IMG/VR virus record: IMGVR_UViG_3300024264_002579 | Span: 1 to 41,456 of that record | Source: a virus | Length of the DNA: 41,456 nt | Direction: 5' to 3' (one strand) | Shown here: positions 13,101-19,747 of the stretch, piece by piece | Numbering within the stretch: position 1 is the first letter of the stretch | Layout: every line of letters begins with the position of its first letter | The notes under the pieces: model-generated | Databases searched by the model: none | What the model saw: the letters and a program-made list of their open reading frames with translations, nothing else | Told to the model about the DNA's origin: nothing | Position numbers and translations under genes: made by a program

Positions 13101-13463
13101 ATGAAAAAATTACTTTTATTGTGTTCAGCACTTGCATTAGTTAGCACTACTAGTCACGCCGCTACTCGACTTGCTCATGTTACTCATATTCAAGATCGTG
13201 GCCATCAATGTCAAAGCTCTTCTAATTTCTTAAGCTCTTTAGTTATTGGTGCTGTGATTGGAAAAATTCTTGTAGGCAATGACAAAGGAGCAATAATTGG
13301 ATCGGCACTTGGGGCTGGACTTAGTAATAACACTAAAACATGTTATAAAGTTCGAACAGTATTTTGGAGAGCTGAGAGCTATGGCAGATCTTATAGAGGC
13401 CAAACCAATGTAAAAGGAAATCAATATATTGGGTCAACAATTTATGTGGACGGATTACCATAA
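13101..13463 (+). CDS. Secreted glycine-zipper protein
   Basis: 120 aa. Sec signal peptide MKKLLLLCSALALVSTTSHA with AxA cleavage near residue 20. The mature part has LVIGAVIGKILVGN and IIGSALGAGLSN, small-residue repeats of the glycine-zipper type found in 17-kDa-antigen-like outer-membrane proteins, and three cysteines that could form disulfides in the periplasm. It may insert in the host envelope. First gene of a run of exported proteins; function unknown. Confidence 0.6.
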   Translation: MKKLLLLCSALALVSTTSHAATRLAHVTHIQDRGHQCQSSSNFLSSLVIGAVIGKILVGNDKGAIIGSALGAGLSNNTKTCYKVRTVFWRAESYGRSYRGQTNVKGNQYIGSTIYVDGLP

Positions 13464-13732
13464 TGAAAAAAGATGAAATGGAACTTGAGCGCTTGGGTGA
13501 GATTATAAATTATATTAGTGGTAAATTAATGGACGACGGTAATTCGCCCGAGTTAATTGCTGGAGTATTAGCTGCGTGTTCTTTAAGCATATATAGATCT
13601 GTCTTAAATGATGAAGAATATGAATCAATGATCGATGAAATTAGTAAGTGTAGAGGTCAAGTAGGTCCGTTCATGCGAAGGACTGAAGTAGATGCTACAA
13701 CAATAACTCGTCGTAGTAAATATCTACACTAA
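13463..13732 (+). CDS. Hypothetical protein (89 aa)
   Basis: TAATG junction with the secreted protein. Helical, with a moderately hydrophobic helix (PELIAGVLAACSLSIYRSVL) that is probably a core helix rather than a membrane span, and a basic end. Function unknown. Confidence 0.6.
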   Translation: MKKDEMELERLGEIINYISGKLMDDGNSPELIAGVLAACSLSIYRSVLNDEEYESMIDEISKCRGQVGPFMRRTEVDATTITRRSKYLH

Positions 13733-13751
13733 AGATAAAAGGAGTATTAAT

Positions 13752-13907
13752 ATGGTACAGTTAACAGACGATACAGAAGCTGAACGTTATCGAAAGATAC
13801 TCCTGCAACAAGCAAATACAATCGAAATATTGAAGAAACAGTTAGCCGAAGAAGTGAAAGAAAAATATGCATATATGAAACGAATCGGAGAATTAACAAA
13901 TGTTTAA
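13752..13907 (+). CDS. Small coiled-coil protein (51 aa)
   Basis: ATG 10 nt after AAAGGAG. Entirely helical and charged (TIEILKKQLAEEVKEKYAYM), a short coiled coil. Overlaps the lipoprotein start by 8 nt. Confidence 0.5.
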   Translation: MVQLTDDTEAERYRKILLQQANTIEILKKQLAEEVKEKYAYMKRIGELTNV

Positions 13908-14340
13908 GAAAGTATTATTAGCAACTATAATATTTGTAGTAGCATCTTGCACTGCAAGTATATCAGTAAAAGCAGATCCTGAAATCTATATAGAACCTTT
14001 AGAACCAAATGTAATTAGTCCTGAAAAAGATAAAAATAACTTTGAAAACTATAGCGTTACTCGTAATCCTACACAGCAATCAATAAGAATTCCATGTGAT
14101 ACCGAAGAATATTTGAAAACATTACTTGATAAAGAACATGGAGAAAAGCTTTTATTTGAAGCAAGAGGATTAATATTTGGAATTCCTCCTGGACGGCCTC
14201 CACAATTTGCTCAGCCAATGGGAATTGATATTAGTGTATATGTGAATCAGAATACCGGAACATTTACAGTTGCTGGAACTGCTGGTGGATACTCATGTAT
14301 TATTGTAAATGGAACTGATTTCTCTCCTGGTGGATTTTAA
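13900..14340 (+). CDS. Putative lipoprotein (146 aa)
   Basis: N-terminus MFKKVLLATIIFVVASC: a basic start, a hydrophobic core and a V-A-S-C lipobox, so lipidation at Cys17 is likely. The mature part has an extended Pro-rich stretch and a C-terminal beta-rich region (GTFTVAGTAGGYSC) with Cys residues. Possibly a superinfection-exclusion or lysis-related envelope protein, by analogy to other phage lipoproteins; no specific family seen. Confidence 0.6.
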   Translation: MFKKVLLATIIFVVASCTASISVKADPEIYIEPLEPNVISPEKDKNNFENYSVTRNPTQQSIRIPCDTEEYLKTLLDKEHGEKLLFEARGLIFGIPPGRPPQFAQPMGIDISVYVNQNTGTFTVAGTAGGYSCIIVNGTDFSPGGF

Positions 14341-14342
14341 AG

Positions 14343-14657
14343 ATGGAAACTGCTATGTGGATGATATATTCGCTTTTCATATTATCAGCTGATGCTAATG
14401 ATAGACATGTAATAGAAGGCACGACATTTAATTCTTCTGAAAAATGTGTTCAATTTACAAGAACGAATATTGACTTTCTTTCAAAAGGTTTGATCGAAAG
14501 ATTAAATAGACAGTACGGAATTAAAAAATGGAAGCCTTTAGAAATTGGATGTGTTGAAGTTGGAGGAAATCCAAATGAAAGAATTGTTTTAGTACTGGAT
14601 AAATGGAAAATGTTAGACGGACAGATTATAATTGAAAGTGAAGGCCAGAGCCTATGA
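14343..14657 (+). CDS. Putative exported protein (104 aa)
   Basis: Starts 2 nt after the lipoprotein stop. A short hydrophobic N-terminus (AMWMIYSLFILSADA) looks like a weak signal peptide, followed by a soluble domain with two Cys (EKCVQF, IGCVEV) that could pair in the periplasm. Overlaps the next gene by 4 nt. Function unknown. Confidence 0.5.
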   Translation: METAMWMIYSLFILSADANDRHVIEGTTFNSSEKCVQFTRTNIDFLSKGLIERLNRQYGIKKWKPLEIGCVEVGGNPNERIVLVLDKWKMLDGQIIIESEGQSL

Positions 14658-14857
14658 CTGAACTCGAAATTGAAATTGAATTGAATAGACAAATATCTGA
14701 TTATTATCATATCGAACGATCAAAAAATTTCAGAAGAAACATACATGACGCACAACAAAGAAGTAAGCTAATGGATTTAAGTATTACACCAGTCGAAAAA
14801 CAAGAAAGTTATCATGCGTACATAGCTAGACGTTATAAAGAAATAGAGGAACAATAG
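14654..14857 (+). CDS. Hypothetical helical protein (67 aa)
   Basis: ATGA overlap upstream. Charged helical sequence throughout (ELEIEIELNRQISDYYHIER). No family recognised. Confidence 0.52.
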   Translation: MTELEIEIELNRQISDYYHIERSKNFRRNIHDAQQRSKLMDLSITPVEKQESYHAYIARRYKEIEEQ

Positions 14858-15118
14858 ATGAGTGACATTTTTGATTTTGGATTTACGGCAGTTACAGAAG
14901 AAGAACTTGAAGCAGTTCAAGATGCTGTTCAATCTCAAGCAAGTATTGGAGAAAATTTAGAGGCATTACAAGAAAAAGTTGATAAGCTGTATAATTCAAT
15001 GATTCCATTACTATCTAATCTAAAGAAAAATCCACAGAAAGATTATATTCATTGGCCAAATAGACTTGAAAAAGTAGAACAATTTGAAGATCTGCTTACT
15101 AAAATCTATAAAGGTTAA
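14858..15118 (+). CDS. Hypothetical protein (86 aa)
   Basis: Abuts the previous stop directly. Begins MSDIFDFGFTAVTEEELEAV, a pattern I associate with short T4-like phage proteins, then a coiled-coil helix (NLEALQEKVDKLYNSMIPLL). Function unknown. Last gene before the 15147 terminator. Confidence 0.6.
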   Translation: MSDIFDFGFTAVTEEELEAVQDAVQSQASIGENLEALQEKVDKLYNSMIPLLSNLKKNPQKDYIHWPNRLEKVEQFEDLLTKIYKG

Positions 15119-15119
15119 T

Positions 15120-15137
15120 TGTGACAAATATGTTACA
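15120..15137 (+). repeat. Small imperfect palindrome upstream of terminator (copy A)
   Basis: TGTGACA-AATA-TGTTACA, able to form a 7-bp RNA stem with one G-U. An identical copy lies at 16529-16546 in the same position relative to a terminator and early promoter. Confidence 0.5.
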
Positions 15138-15146
15138 CCTATAATC

Positions 15147-15172
15147 AAATGCATCTTCGGGTGCATTTTTTT
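15147..15172 (+). terminator. Intrinsic terminator
   Basis: AAATGCATC-TTCG-GGTGCATTT with a T-run; same stem as at 4952 and 16557. Confidence 0.85.
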
Positions 15173-15173
15173 G

Positions 15174-15202
15174 TTTACATTTACTCCTAAATGGTATAGA
15201 CT
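15174..15202 (+). promoter_or_regulatory. Early promoter
   Basis: TTTACA (15174-15179), 17-nt spacer, TAGACT (15197-15202). Begins in the T-run of the terminator. Confidence 0.7.
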
Positions 15203-15227
15203 ATATCTAACAAAGGAGAATACAACA

Positions 15228-15404
15228 TGTCAGAATATAGAGAAATTGCTAAGATGCTCCGCCAGTTAATCGCTAACACACAATCATCAGAAGATCCAAT
15301 TCCAGCAGGTCACATCTTGGCTTTGTCAGAAGTCTTTGATGATAAGGCTGATGCTATTGAATTGGATATGATTGTAGAAATGCAAAGGAATGGATGGATA
15401 TGAT
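15228..15404 (+). CDS. Hypothetical protein (58 aa) with duplication-altered C-terminus
   Basis: Starts after AAAGGAG. Begins MSEYREIAKMLRQLIANTQ and is helical. A 30-bp direct repeat (15363-15392 and 15395-15424) falls at its 3' end: the first copy is read as coding and the second shifts frame, giving the end RNGWI. Without the duplication the gene would run to a TGA overlapping the ATG of the next gene. Function unknown. Confidence 0.6.
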
Positions 15405-15424
15405 TGTAGAAATGCAAAGGAATG
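15363..15424 (+). repeat. Tandem 30-bp direct repeat, period 32
   Basis: Two perfect 30-bp copies separated by GA, ending 4 nt before the metallopeptidase-like start codon. The 32-nt period is not a multiple of three. Confidence 0.9.
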
Positions 15425-15428
15425 TAGT

Positions 15429-16070
15429 ATGATTTTCTATAGCCCTCACCAAAAGTCAGTTGTAGTTGACCTTAAAGAAAAAGGTTGGCACGGCGAACAC
15501 ATTATGAAGTTTCTTGACTATGTAAATAAGAAAGAAACTTTGATTGAAACTGGTCGTAAGAATGGTAAACATTCCCGGGACTCAGCTAAATCAAAAGTTT
15601 ATAGCGCTGAGTTTAAGTACGAACGTACTTATGGATATGGTAAAAAGTTTAAAAATCTTGAAGAAGCTCAAAAATATTGTGACAAAGTTTTAGCTTCAAA
15701 GACTTGGAAAAAAATATCAACTGCTGGTGTAAAGAATATTGCTTTGGCTGAAATGACTGGTAGCAGGACAATGGGCAGAGCATGGTCTCATAATATTGAT
15801 CTTAATCGTAAAAGCGGTTTAAATCAATATGTTCTTCTCCATGAGATGGCACATAGCGCAGGCAATATGCACCACGATGTACGCTTTCGTATTAATCTTC
15901 TTAAACTGGTTTCTCGTTTTATTGGCAGCGAACAAGCTGCTTATCTTAAAGCTTGCTTCAAAGAAAAGAAGTTGAAAGTTACTGAGTCATCAAATATCAA
16001 ATCTCCAGAAGTCTGGAAAAAGGGATATGACCGATTAGCAGCTGCTCGTAAAGAAAAAATGCTAGCATGA
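15429..16070 (+). CDS. Putative zinc metallopeptidase (HExxH) of unknown specificity
   Basis: 213 aa from the ATG at 15429; an in-frame upstream ATG lies inside the duplicated repeat and is rejected. The centre has LLHEMAHSAGNMHHDVRF, an HExxH site with further His residues 6-8 positions on that can supply the third zinc ligand. N-terminal MIFYSPHQKSVVVDLKEKGW and a Lys-rich helical C-terminus are not recognised. Cytoplasmic. Could cleave a host or phage protein early in infection. Overlaps the next gene by 4 nt. Confidence 0.6.
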   Translation: MIFYSPHQKSVVVDLKEKGWHGEHIMKFLDYVNKKETLIETGRKNGKHSRDSAKSKVYSAEFKYERTYGYGKKFKNLEEAQKYCDKVLASKTWKKISTAGVKNIALAEMTGSRTMGRAWSHNIDLNRKSGLNQYVLLHEMAHSAGNMHHDVRFRINLLKLVSRFIGSEQAAYLKACFKEKKLKVTESSNIKSPEVWKKGYDRLAAARKEKMLA

Positions 16071-16276
16071 AAATATGTCAGCCAGCCTTATATAATTATC
16101 ACGATTTAGAATTTATTTCTAAGCTGGTGACAAAAAGGCTGGCTGACAATATTGACGATAAGTCAATTATCGAAGAAGTAAAAAACAAAGTAGGATCAAC
16201 CTACATGGAATATACCATGAAACAAATTGAGGTACAAAAATGTTCGAACAACCGATTCTTGAAGGCATCTTCCTAG
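16067..16276 (+). CDS. Hypothetical protein (69 aa) with inverted repeat in its 5' end
   Basis: ATGA overlap upstream. Helical (DLEFISKLVTKRLADNI...). The first 80 nt contain a perfect 13-bp inverted repeat (16077-16089 / 16135-16147) that could fold the start of the mRNA. Overlaps a 21-aa membrane peptide in another frame. Function unknown. Confidence 0.5.
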   Translation: MKICQPALYNYHDLEFISKLVTKRLADNIDDKSIIEEVKNKVGSTYMEYTMKQIEVQKCSNNRFLKASS

Positions 16277-16305
16277 CATGTCTTCTTATAGCAATGTTAA
16301 CATAG
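16240..16305 (+). CDS. Possible membrane micro-peptide (21 aa)
   Basis: MFEQPILEGIFLACLLIAML, hydrophobic with a short acidic start, overlapping the end of the previous gene by 37 nt. The upstream GAGGTACAAAA gives a weak ribosome-binding site. Similar tiny membrane peptides are abundant here, but a chance ORF is possible. Confidence 0.35.
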   Translation: MFEQPILEGIFLACLLIAMLT

Positions 16306-16315
16306 GAGAAATATA

Positions 16316-16522
16316 ATGACATATGATAAGCGTCATGGTGGTCCATACGATAGAGGAGCCGCCGATAGTTATTATAGAAGAGGTTTTAATCCTCATTATT
16401 TTGTTGAGGGTACATATAATAGTCCATGTATTAAAATGGAAGATATGATTCCAAAAGAAATTGTAGATTATACTAAAGGATTTAATGATAACGAAGAAGA
16501 TGGTTGCTATAAAGAGTGGTAA
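16316..16522 (+). CDS. Small conserved-type phage protein (68 aa)
   Basis: Preceded by AGGAG. Begins MTYDKRHGGPYDRGAADSYY; the HGGPYDRGxADxYYxR...PHY pattern is one I recognise from small proteins in many myoviruses, without known function. It is distantly reminiscent of ribosome-modulation-factor-like arginine/glycine-rich peptides, but I do not claim that. Last gene before the 16557 terminator. Confidence 0.65.
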   Translation: MTYDKRHGGPYDRGAADSYYRRGFNPHYFVEGTYNSPCIKMEDMIPKEIVDYTKGFNDNEEDGCYKEW

Positions 16523-16528
16523 TATTAA

Positions 16529-16546
16529 TGTGACAAATATGTTACA
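16529..16546 (+). repeat. Small imperfect palindrome upstream of terminator (copy B)
   Basis: Identical to 15120-15137 (TGTGACA-AATA-TGTTACA). The match to that copy continues through the terminator, showing a duplicated regulatory cassette. Confidence 0.5.
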
Positions 16547-16556
16547 CCTATAATTT

Positions 16557-16581
16557 AATGCATCTTCGGGTGCATTTTTTT
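16557..16581 (+). terminator. Intrinsic terminator
   Basis: AATGCATC-TTCG-GGTGCATT with a T-run; third copy of the 4952/15147 stem. Confidence 0.85.
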
Positions 16582-16582
16582 G

Positions 16583-16611
16583 TTTACAATTGGCCAAAAA
16601 TAGTATAGACT
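16583..16611 (+). promoter_or_regulatory. Early promoter
   Basis: TTTACA (16583-16588), 17-nt spacer, TAGACT (16606-16611); same -10 as the 15174 promoter. Confidence 0.7.
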
Positions 16612-16634
16612 ATATTTAACAAAGGAGAAACTAA

Positions 16635-16847
16635 ATGACATACACACTCTTAAATCAAAACCAAACTTCTACAACTACTTTCAACACTATTCCTCAAATC
16701 ATTTCTCATATCAAATCACTAAACCTTCCATCATCTACTTTACATATGATTTTTCCACCTCATAATCCAACAACTTCTGTATTCTTTCTCTTAACTTTAA
16801 AACAACTTATTAAAACATTCAAAAATTCTCCTAATGAACTTAATTAA
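16635..16847 (+). CDS. Hypothetical Thr/Ser-rich protein (70 aa)
   Basis: Strong AAAGGAG site. Unusually rich in Thr, Ser, Asn and Pro (NQNQTSTTTFNTIPQIISHI) with almost no acidic residues, unlike its neighbours. The DNA coding strand is C/T-rich. The ribosome-binding segment is repeated before the next gene. Function unknown. Confidence 0.55.
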   Translation: MTYTLLNQNQTSTTTFNTIPQIISHIKSLNLPSSTLHMIFPPHNPTTSVFFLLTLKQLIKTFKNSPNELN

Positions 16848-16872
16848 AAATATTATACAAAGGAGAAACTAA

Positions 16873-17064
16873 ATGAAATCTTTCACTTTTCAACCTAACC
16901 CAACCTTTCAATTTTCACTTCTTCCTATCTTCACTGATGGATTAGGGATTGACTACACAATCAATCCTGACAATACTGTTACTTTCTCTTCAAATGATGA
17001 AGATGCCCTTGAAGAATGCTGGGAACAACTATACGACGATCCCTTTGACCTCATGGCGGTATAA
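16873..17064 (+). CDS. Hypothetical protein (63 aa)
   Basis: Same ACAAAGGAGAAACTAAATG leader as the previous gene. Beta-rich start (KSFTFQPNPTFQFSLLPIF) and acidic end. Function unknown. Confidence 0.55.
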   Translation: MKSFTFQPNPTFQFSLLPIFTDGLGIDYTINPDNTVTFSSNDEDALEECWEQLYDDPFDLMAV

Positions 17065-17068
17065 TAAT

Positions 17069-17512
17069 ATGATTCTTGATACATACAATAAACCCACAAA
17101 AATTTCAAACGAAGTTCTTGACTCGGTAGTTTCATATGCAAATGAAATGCTTATTCTTGAAGATCTTGAAGAACTTCAAATTATATTTAAAAGTAAAAAT
17201 GGAGATAATTGTGGCTATTTTGACGGTATTGGCGATGAAGAAGATGGCGTTGCTGCTATCGAAATTAATAGTAAAAAATCAGTCGAAGAAATAATAAAAA
17301 CAATTTTTCATGAACTTGTCCATGTTCAACAAGTCCTTCATGAAAAATTCTGTGATATCGAAAAGACTTGGTTTGGCGAAACATATGAAGGGATTGATTA
17401 TGAAAATCTCCCTTGGGAAATAGATGCATTTGAAAAGGAAGAAATTCTTTGGAATTCTTTTCAAAATATTGAAAATAATCCTTTACATTCGCTTAAAAGT
17501 GTGATAGATTAG
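17069..17512 (+). CDS. Putative zinc metallopeptidase (HExxH...E)
   Basis: 147 aa from the ATG at 17069, 4 nt after the previous stop; a longer frame overlaps that gene. It has IFHELVHVQQVL (HExxH) and, about 35 residues on, YENLPWEIDAFEKEE, where a Glu in WExxA/F is placed like the third zinc ligand of gluzincin-type enzymes. Highly acidic. The last 15 codons (NIENNPLHSLKSVID) are also the DNA of the next early promoter, so the tail was probably captured from promoter sequence. Target unknown. Confidence 0.6.
   Translation: MILDTYNKPTKISNEVLDSVVSYANEMLILEDLEELQIIFKSKNGDNCGYFDGIGDEEDGVAAIEINSKKSVEEIIKTIFHELVHVQQVLHEKFCDIEKTWFGETYEGIDYENLPWEIDAFEKEEILWNSFQNIENNPLHSLKSVID
17482..17510 (+). promoter_or_regulatory. 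Early promoter inside the end of the upstream gene
   Basis: TTTACA (17482-17487), 17-nt spacer, TAGATT (17505-17510). The flanks match 8329-8356 and 19687 onwards. It overlaps the last codons and the stop of the 17069 gene. Confidence 0.7.
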
Positions 17513-17532
17513 ACTTAACAAAGGAGAATATT

Positions 17533-17823
17533 ATGATTGCTAAAAACCTAGATGATCGGCTGGCAATAATTAAAGCAATTGCTGAAAAGCAAAAAAACGA
17601 AAAGGCTCGCAAAGAGCGGTTGGCAACAATTCGTAAAAATACTGCAAAAGTTCGTATCGTTGCTCGTAAAAAGCGTACAGCAGATGATAAAAAGTTGGCT
17701 GATTTTACTGGCGGTCAAAATAATGTTAATCATTATACTGATGCATCTAAATATGCTAAAACATATTATGGCGAGACACTCCACGAAACAACTCGTCACG
17801 ATACAGATTGGGGAGACTACTAA
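17533..17823 (+). CDS. Basic hypothetical protein (96 aa)
   Basis: Strong AAAGGAG site. The N-terminal half is a strongly basic helix (KQKNEKARKERLATIRKNTA), suggesting nucleic-acid or ribosome contact; the C-terminal half is polar. TAATG junction with the next gene. Function unknown. Confidence 0.58.
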   Translation: MIAKNLDDRLAIIKAIAEKQKNEKARKERLATIRKNTAKVRIVARKKRTADDKKLADFTGGQNNVNHYTDASKYAKTYYGETLHETTRHDTDWGDY

Positions 17824-18002
17824 TGATTAAACCATTATGGATCGCATTCACTCTATTTTTCGGTGGGCTTGGTATTTGTCTTATAATACTGGACTCGATT
17901 GCAGGATACTTAATGTGCTATGGCGTATTAGTTTGGCTGTTTATAGCAAACAATACAGATCAACTGTTTATCGAAAAAGAAGATGAAGAAGAGGATTACT
18001 AG
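17823..18002 (+). CDS. Two-span membrane protein (59 aa)
   Basis: ATG overlaps the upstream stop. Two hydrophobic segments (LWIAFTLFFGGLGICLIIL and GYLMCYGVLVWLFIA) and an acidic tail ending EEEDY, an ending shared with the 5032 protein. Inner membrane; function unknown. Confidence 0.5.
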   Translation: MIKPLWIAFTLFFGGLGICLIILDSIAGYLMCYGVLVWLFIANNTDQLFIEKEDEEEDY

Positions 18003-18004
18003 TA

Positions 18005-18103
18005 ATGGTTATATTAATAGTTCTAGCTGTAATATGTCTATCTGTTCCGTTAGTTGGTATTATGTGGATGTTCTGGGATATGTTTTTAGGGAGTAAAAAA
18101 TAA
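18005..18103 (+). CDS. Membrane peptide (32 aa)
   Basis: One hydrophobic segment (VILIVLAVICLSVPLVGIMW) with a short basic end; TAATG junction to the next ORF. Function unknown. Confidence 0.42.
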   Translation: MVILIVLAVICLSVPLVGIMWMFWDMFLGSKK

Positions 18104-18261
18104 TGGAAATTATGACAATTATCAACCTTTTCGTGGGCATTTTCTGTTTACGTGCTTATCTAAAAAGTGATCTTCACGAAGATCCATTTTGGGTTACTTA
18201 TGGACTTTTATTAATTTCTGCAGGAAACTTAGGCATAGTTCTTTATAAACTGTCTAACTAA
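18103..18261 (+). CDS. Membrane protein (52 aa)
   Basis: Two hydrophobic segments (MTIINLFVGIFCLRAYL and YGLLLISAGNLGIVLY) separated by a charged loop. Immediately upstream of the HD-domain gene. Function unknown. Confidence 0.45.
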   Translation: MEIMTIINLFVGIFCLRAYLKSDLHEDPFWVTYGLLLISAGNLGIVLYKLSN

Positions 18262-18271
18262 GGAATTCGAT

Positions 18272-18823
18272 ATGGAAGATTATAAAGCATTTGGTAATAC
18301 ACTTACATTCGCAACAAAAGCGCATTCCAATCAAAAACGTAAGTATACCGGTGAAGATTACATCACGCACCCTATCGCAGTTGCTGATATGATCGAAGAG
18401 CATCTGGATGACAATCCGCATTATACAGATCCTCATGGCCCAAACCCAGTTAGTGTTACTGTGGCTATGTCTGTGGCGCTTCTTCATGATGTTGTTGAAG
18501 ATACATCATATAATCATAAAGACATCAGAGAGCAGTTTGGAGATGAAGTCGCGAAAGGTGTATGGTTTCTTACAGACGTTGAAACGTTTGTTGGTAATCG
18601 ATCACTTCGAAAAAAGCTTGATCGTGATCGCTTAGCAAAAGCGCCGTATTGGGTAAGATTAATTAAGAAATTTGATATTCAGCATAATGCTGAAAGTATC
18701 AAAAAGCACGATCCTAAGTTCTGGGGAATTTTCAAACGAGAAACTGATGAGTTGCTTGAAGCTATGGGTATGCATAGCGACGAATACTATAACGGGCCAG
18801 CTGATATTCAGTTGGCATTTTAA
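18272..18823 (+). CDS. SpoT/MESH1-like HD-domain (p)ppGpp hydrolase
   Basis: 183 aa after AAGGAATTC. Family pattern in order: FATKAHSNQKRKYTGEDYITHP (first metal His and substrate Arg/Lys region), ALLHDVVEDT (HD metal pair and catalytic E-D), FGDEVAKGVWFLTDV, and LIKKFDIQHNAES (second metal Asp). This matches stand-alone Mn2+-dependent ppGpp 3'-pyrophosphohydrolases; the synthetase, TGS and ACT parts of SpoT are absent. It would lower the host alarmone and keep growth and translation going during infection. An action on NADPH, as reported for MESH1, is an alternative. Confidence 0.78.
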   Translation: MEDYKAFGNTLTFATKAHSNQKRKYTGEDYITHPIAVADMIEEHLDDNPHYTDPHGPNPVSVTVAMSVALLHDVVEDTSYNHKDIREQFGDEVAKGVWFLTDVETFVGNRSLRKKLDRDRLAKAPYWVRLIKKFDIQHNAESIKKHDPKFWGIFKRETDELLEAMGMHSDEYYNGPADIQLAF

Positions 18824-18834
18824 AGGAGACTACT

Positions 18835-19074
18835 ATGACTAATGATTTTAAATGGAATGTTCATCAAGACCCGGCAAGAATTAATCAAAAGCTGTGGCAT
18901 GTAACATCTGGGCAAACGCTTAGGACTGTTTGCACTTCTGAAGAAGATGCAATTAAAATGTGTGAAAACTTAAATAAAGATCGTTGGCACCTTGACCGTG
19001 GTCAAACACGTCAAGATCGATGGGGTCATAGTAGTTCTAACATTAAAAACCAGTGGACATTCCAGTTGCAGTGA
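18835..19074 (+). CDS. Hypothetical protein (79 aa)
   Basis: Follows AAAGGAG. Polar, with an internal KLWHVTSGQTLRTVCTSEED stretch suggesting a small alpha/beta fold, and an Arg/His-rich end. Function unknown. Confidence 0.58.
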   Translation: MTNDFKWNVHQDPARINQKLWHVTSGQTLRTVCTSEEDAIKMCENLNKDRWHLDRGQTRQDRWGHSSSNIKNQWTFQLQ

Positions 19075-19088
19075 TTTGGAGAAAACTA

Positions 19089-19376
19089 ATGAATGAGCCT
19101 AATACACACGGATTTGAAAAGGAGGAAAATGAACATGATGTTGTGGACAAGGTTTATTTAGATATTAATCCTCGTCCACAGCAATCTGAAGTTGTTCAAT
19201 CACTTAAAAACCAAGCAGGTGAAGAATGGAAGGCTAGATGTACTGAGCATTATGCTTGGAAAGCCGCTGATCATATTATTCAATTAGAAGAAGAAATCAA
19301 GTTTTTAAAAAAACTTATCAATAAGTATCATTTAGAAAATGATGCATTTACCGGAAAGGGTAATATCAATGACTGA
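19089..19376 (+). CDS. Hypothetical protein (95 aa)
   Basis: ATG after TTTGGAGAAAAC; an upstream in-frame start would overlap the previous gene. Acidic N-terminus and a C-terminal coiled-coil-like helix (IIQLEEEIKFLKKLINKYH). Overlaps the next gene by 8 nt. Function unknown. Confidence 0.58.
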   Translation: MNEPNTHGFEKEENEHDVVDKVYLDINPRPQQSEVVQSLKNQAGEEWKARCTEHYAWKAADHIIQLEEEIKFLKKLINKYHLENDAFTGKGNIND

Positions 19377-19680
19377 AGTATTAAATGAAACCGCTAACAG
19401 TGATTCTCGTGATAAGTTTATGGGAATGCTTACATCAGGTGTATGCGAAGTAACCTTTACAAAAGTAAATGGCGATAAGCGAGTTATGACTTGCACTTTG
19501 CTAGAAGGTATGATTCCATCTGCTGAAAAAGATGAGCCTATTACTCAAAAGAAAGTTCGTGCTGTAAATCCTGAAGTCATTCCATGCTGGGACACGACCG
19601 CAAAAGGCTGGCGGTCTTTTCGTGTCGATAGCGTACAGGAATGTAAATATGTTTATCGCCCAAAAGTTTATTCTATGTAA
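19369..19680 (+). CDS. SH3-like beta-barrel phage protein (DUF2693/WYL_2 type)
   Basis: 103 aa. Pattern CEVTFTKVNGDKRVMTCTLL, then a variable linker, then GWRSFRVDSV near the end, matching the small Sm/SH3-like family common in T4-like phages (F-x-K-x-x-G-x-x-R-x-M and WRSFR). No biochemical role is established to my knowledge; nucleic-acid or protein regulation has been suggested from the fold. Confidence 0.7.
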   Translation: MTEVLNETANSDSRDKFMGMLTSGVCEVTFTKVNGDKRVMTCTLLEGMIPSAEKDEPITQKKVRAVNPEVIPCWDTTAKGWRSFRVDSVQECKYVYRPKVYSM

Positions 19681-19693
19681 ATTAAAATAATCC

Positions 19694-19722
19694 TTTACAA
19701 TCTCTTAAAAGTGTGATAGATT
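19694..19722 (+). promoter_or_regulatory. Early promoter
   Basis: TTTACA (19694-19699), 17-nt spacer, TAGATT (19717-19722); near-identical to the 17482 promoter. Confidence 0.72.
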
Positions 19723-19747
19723 AAATCTAACGATAAAGGAGTATACA

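Noticed and set aside
15120-16546. TGTGA...TTACA elements as CRP-type operators
   Set aside because: The half-site spacing is 8, not 6, and the element lies upstream of a terminator, not at promoter distance; an RNA stem fits better.
16286-16597. 103-aa minus-strand ORF over the 16316 gene and terminator
   Set aside because: It crosses the terminator and promoter and mirrors a well-supported plus-strand gene; no ribosome-binding site.
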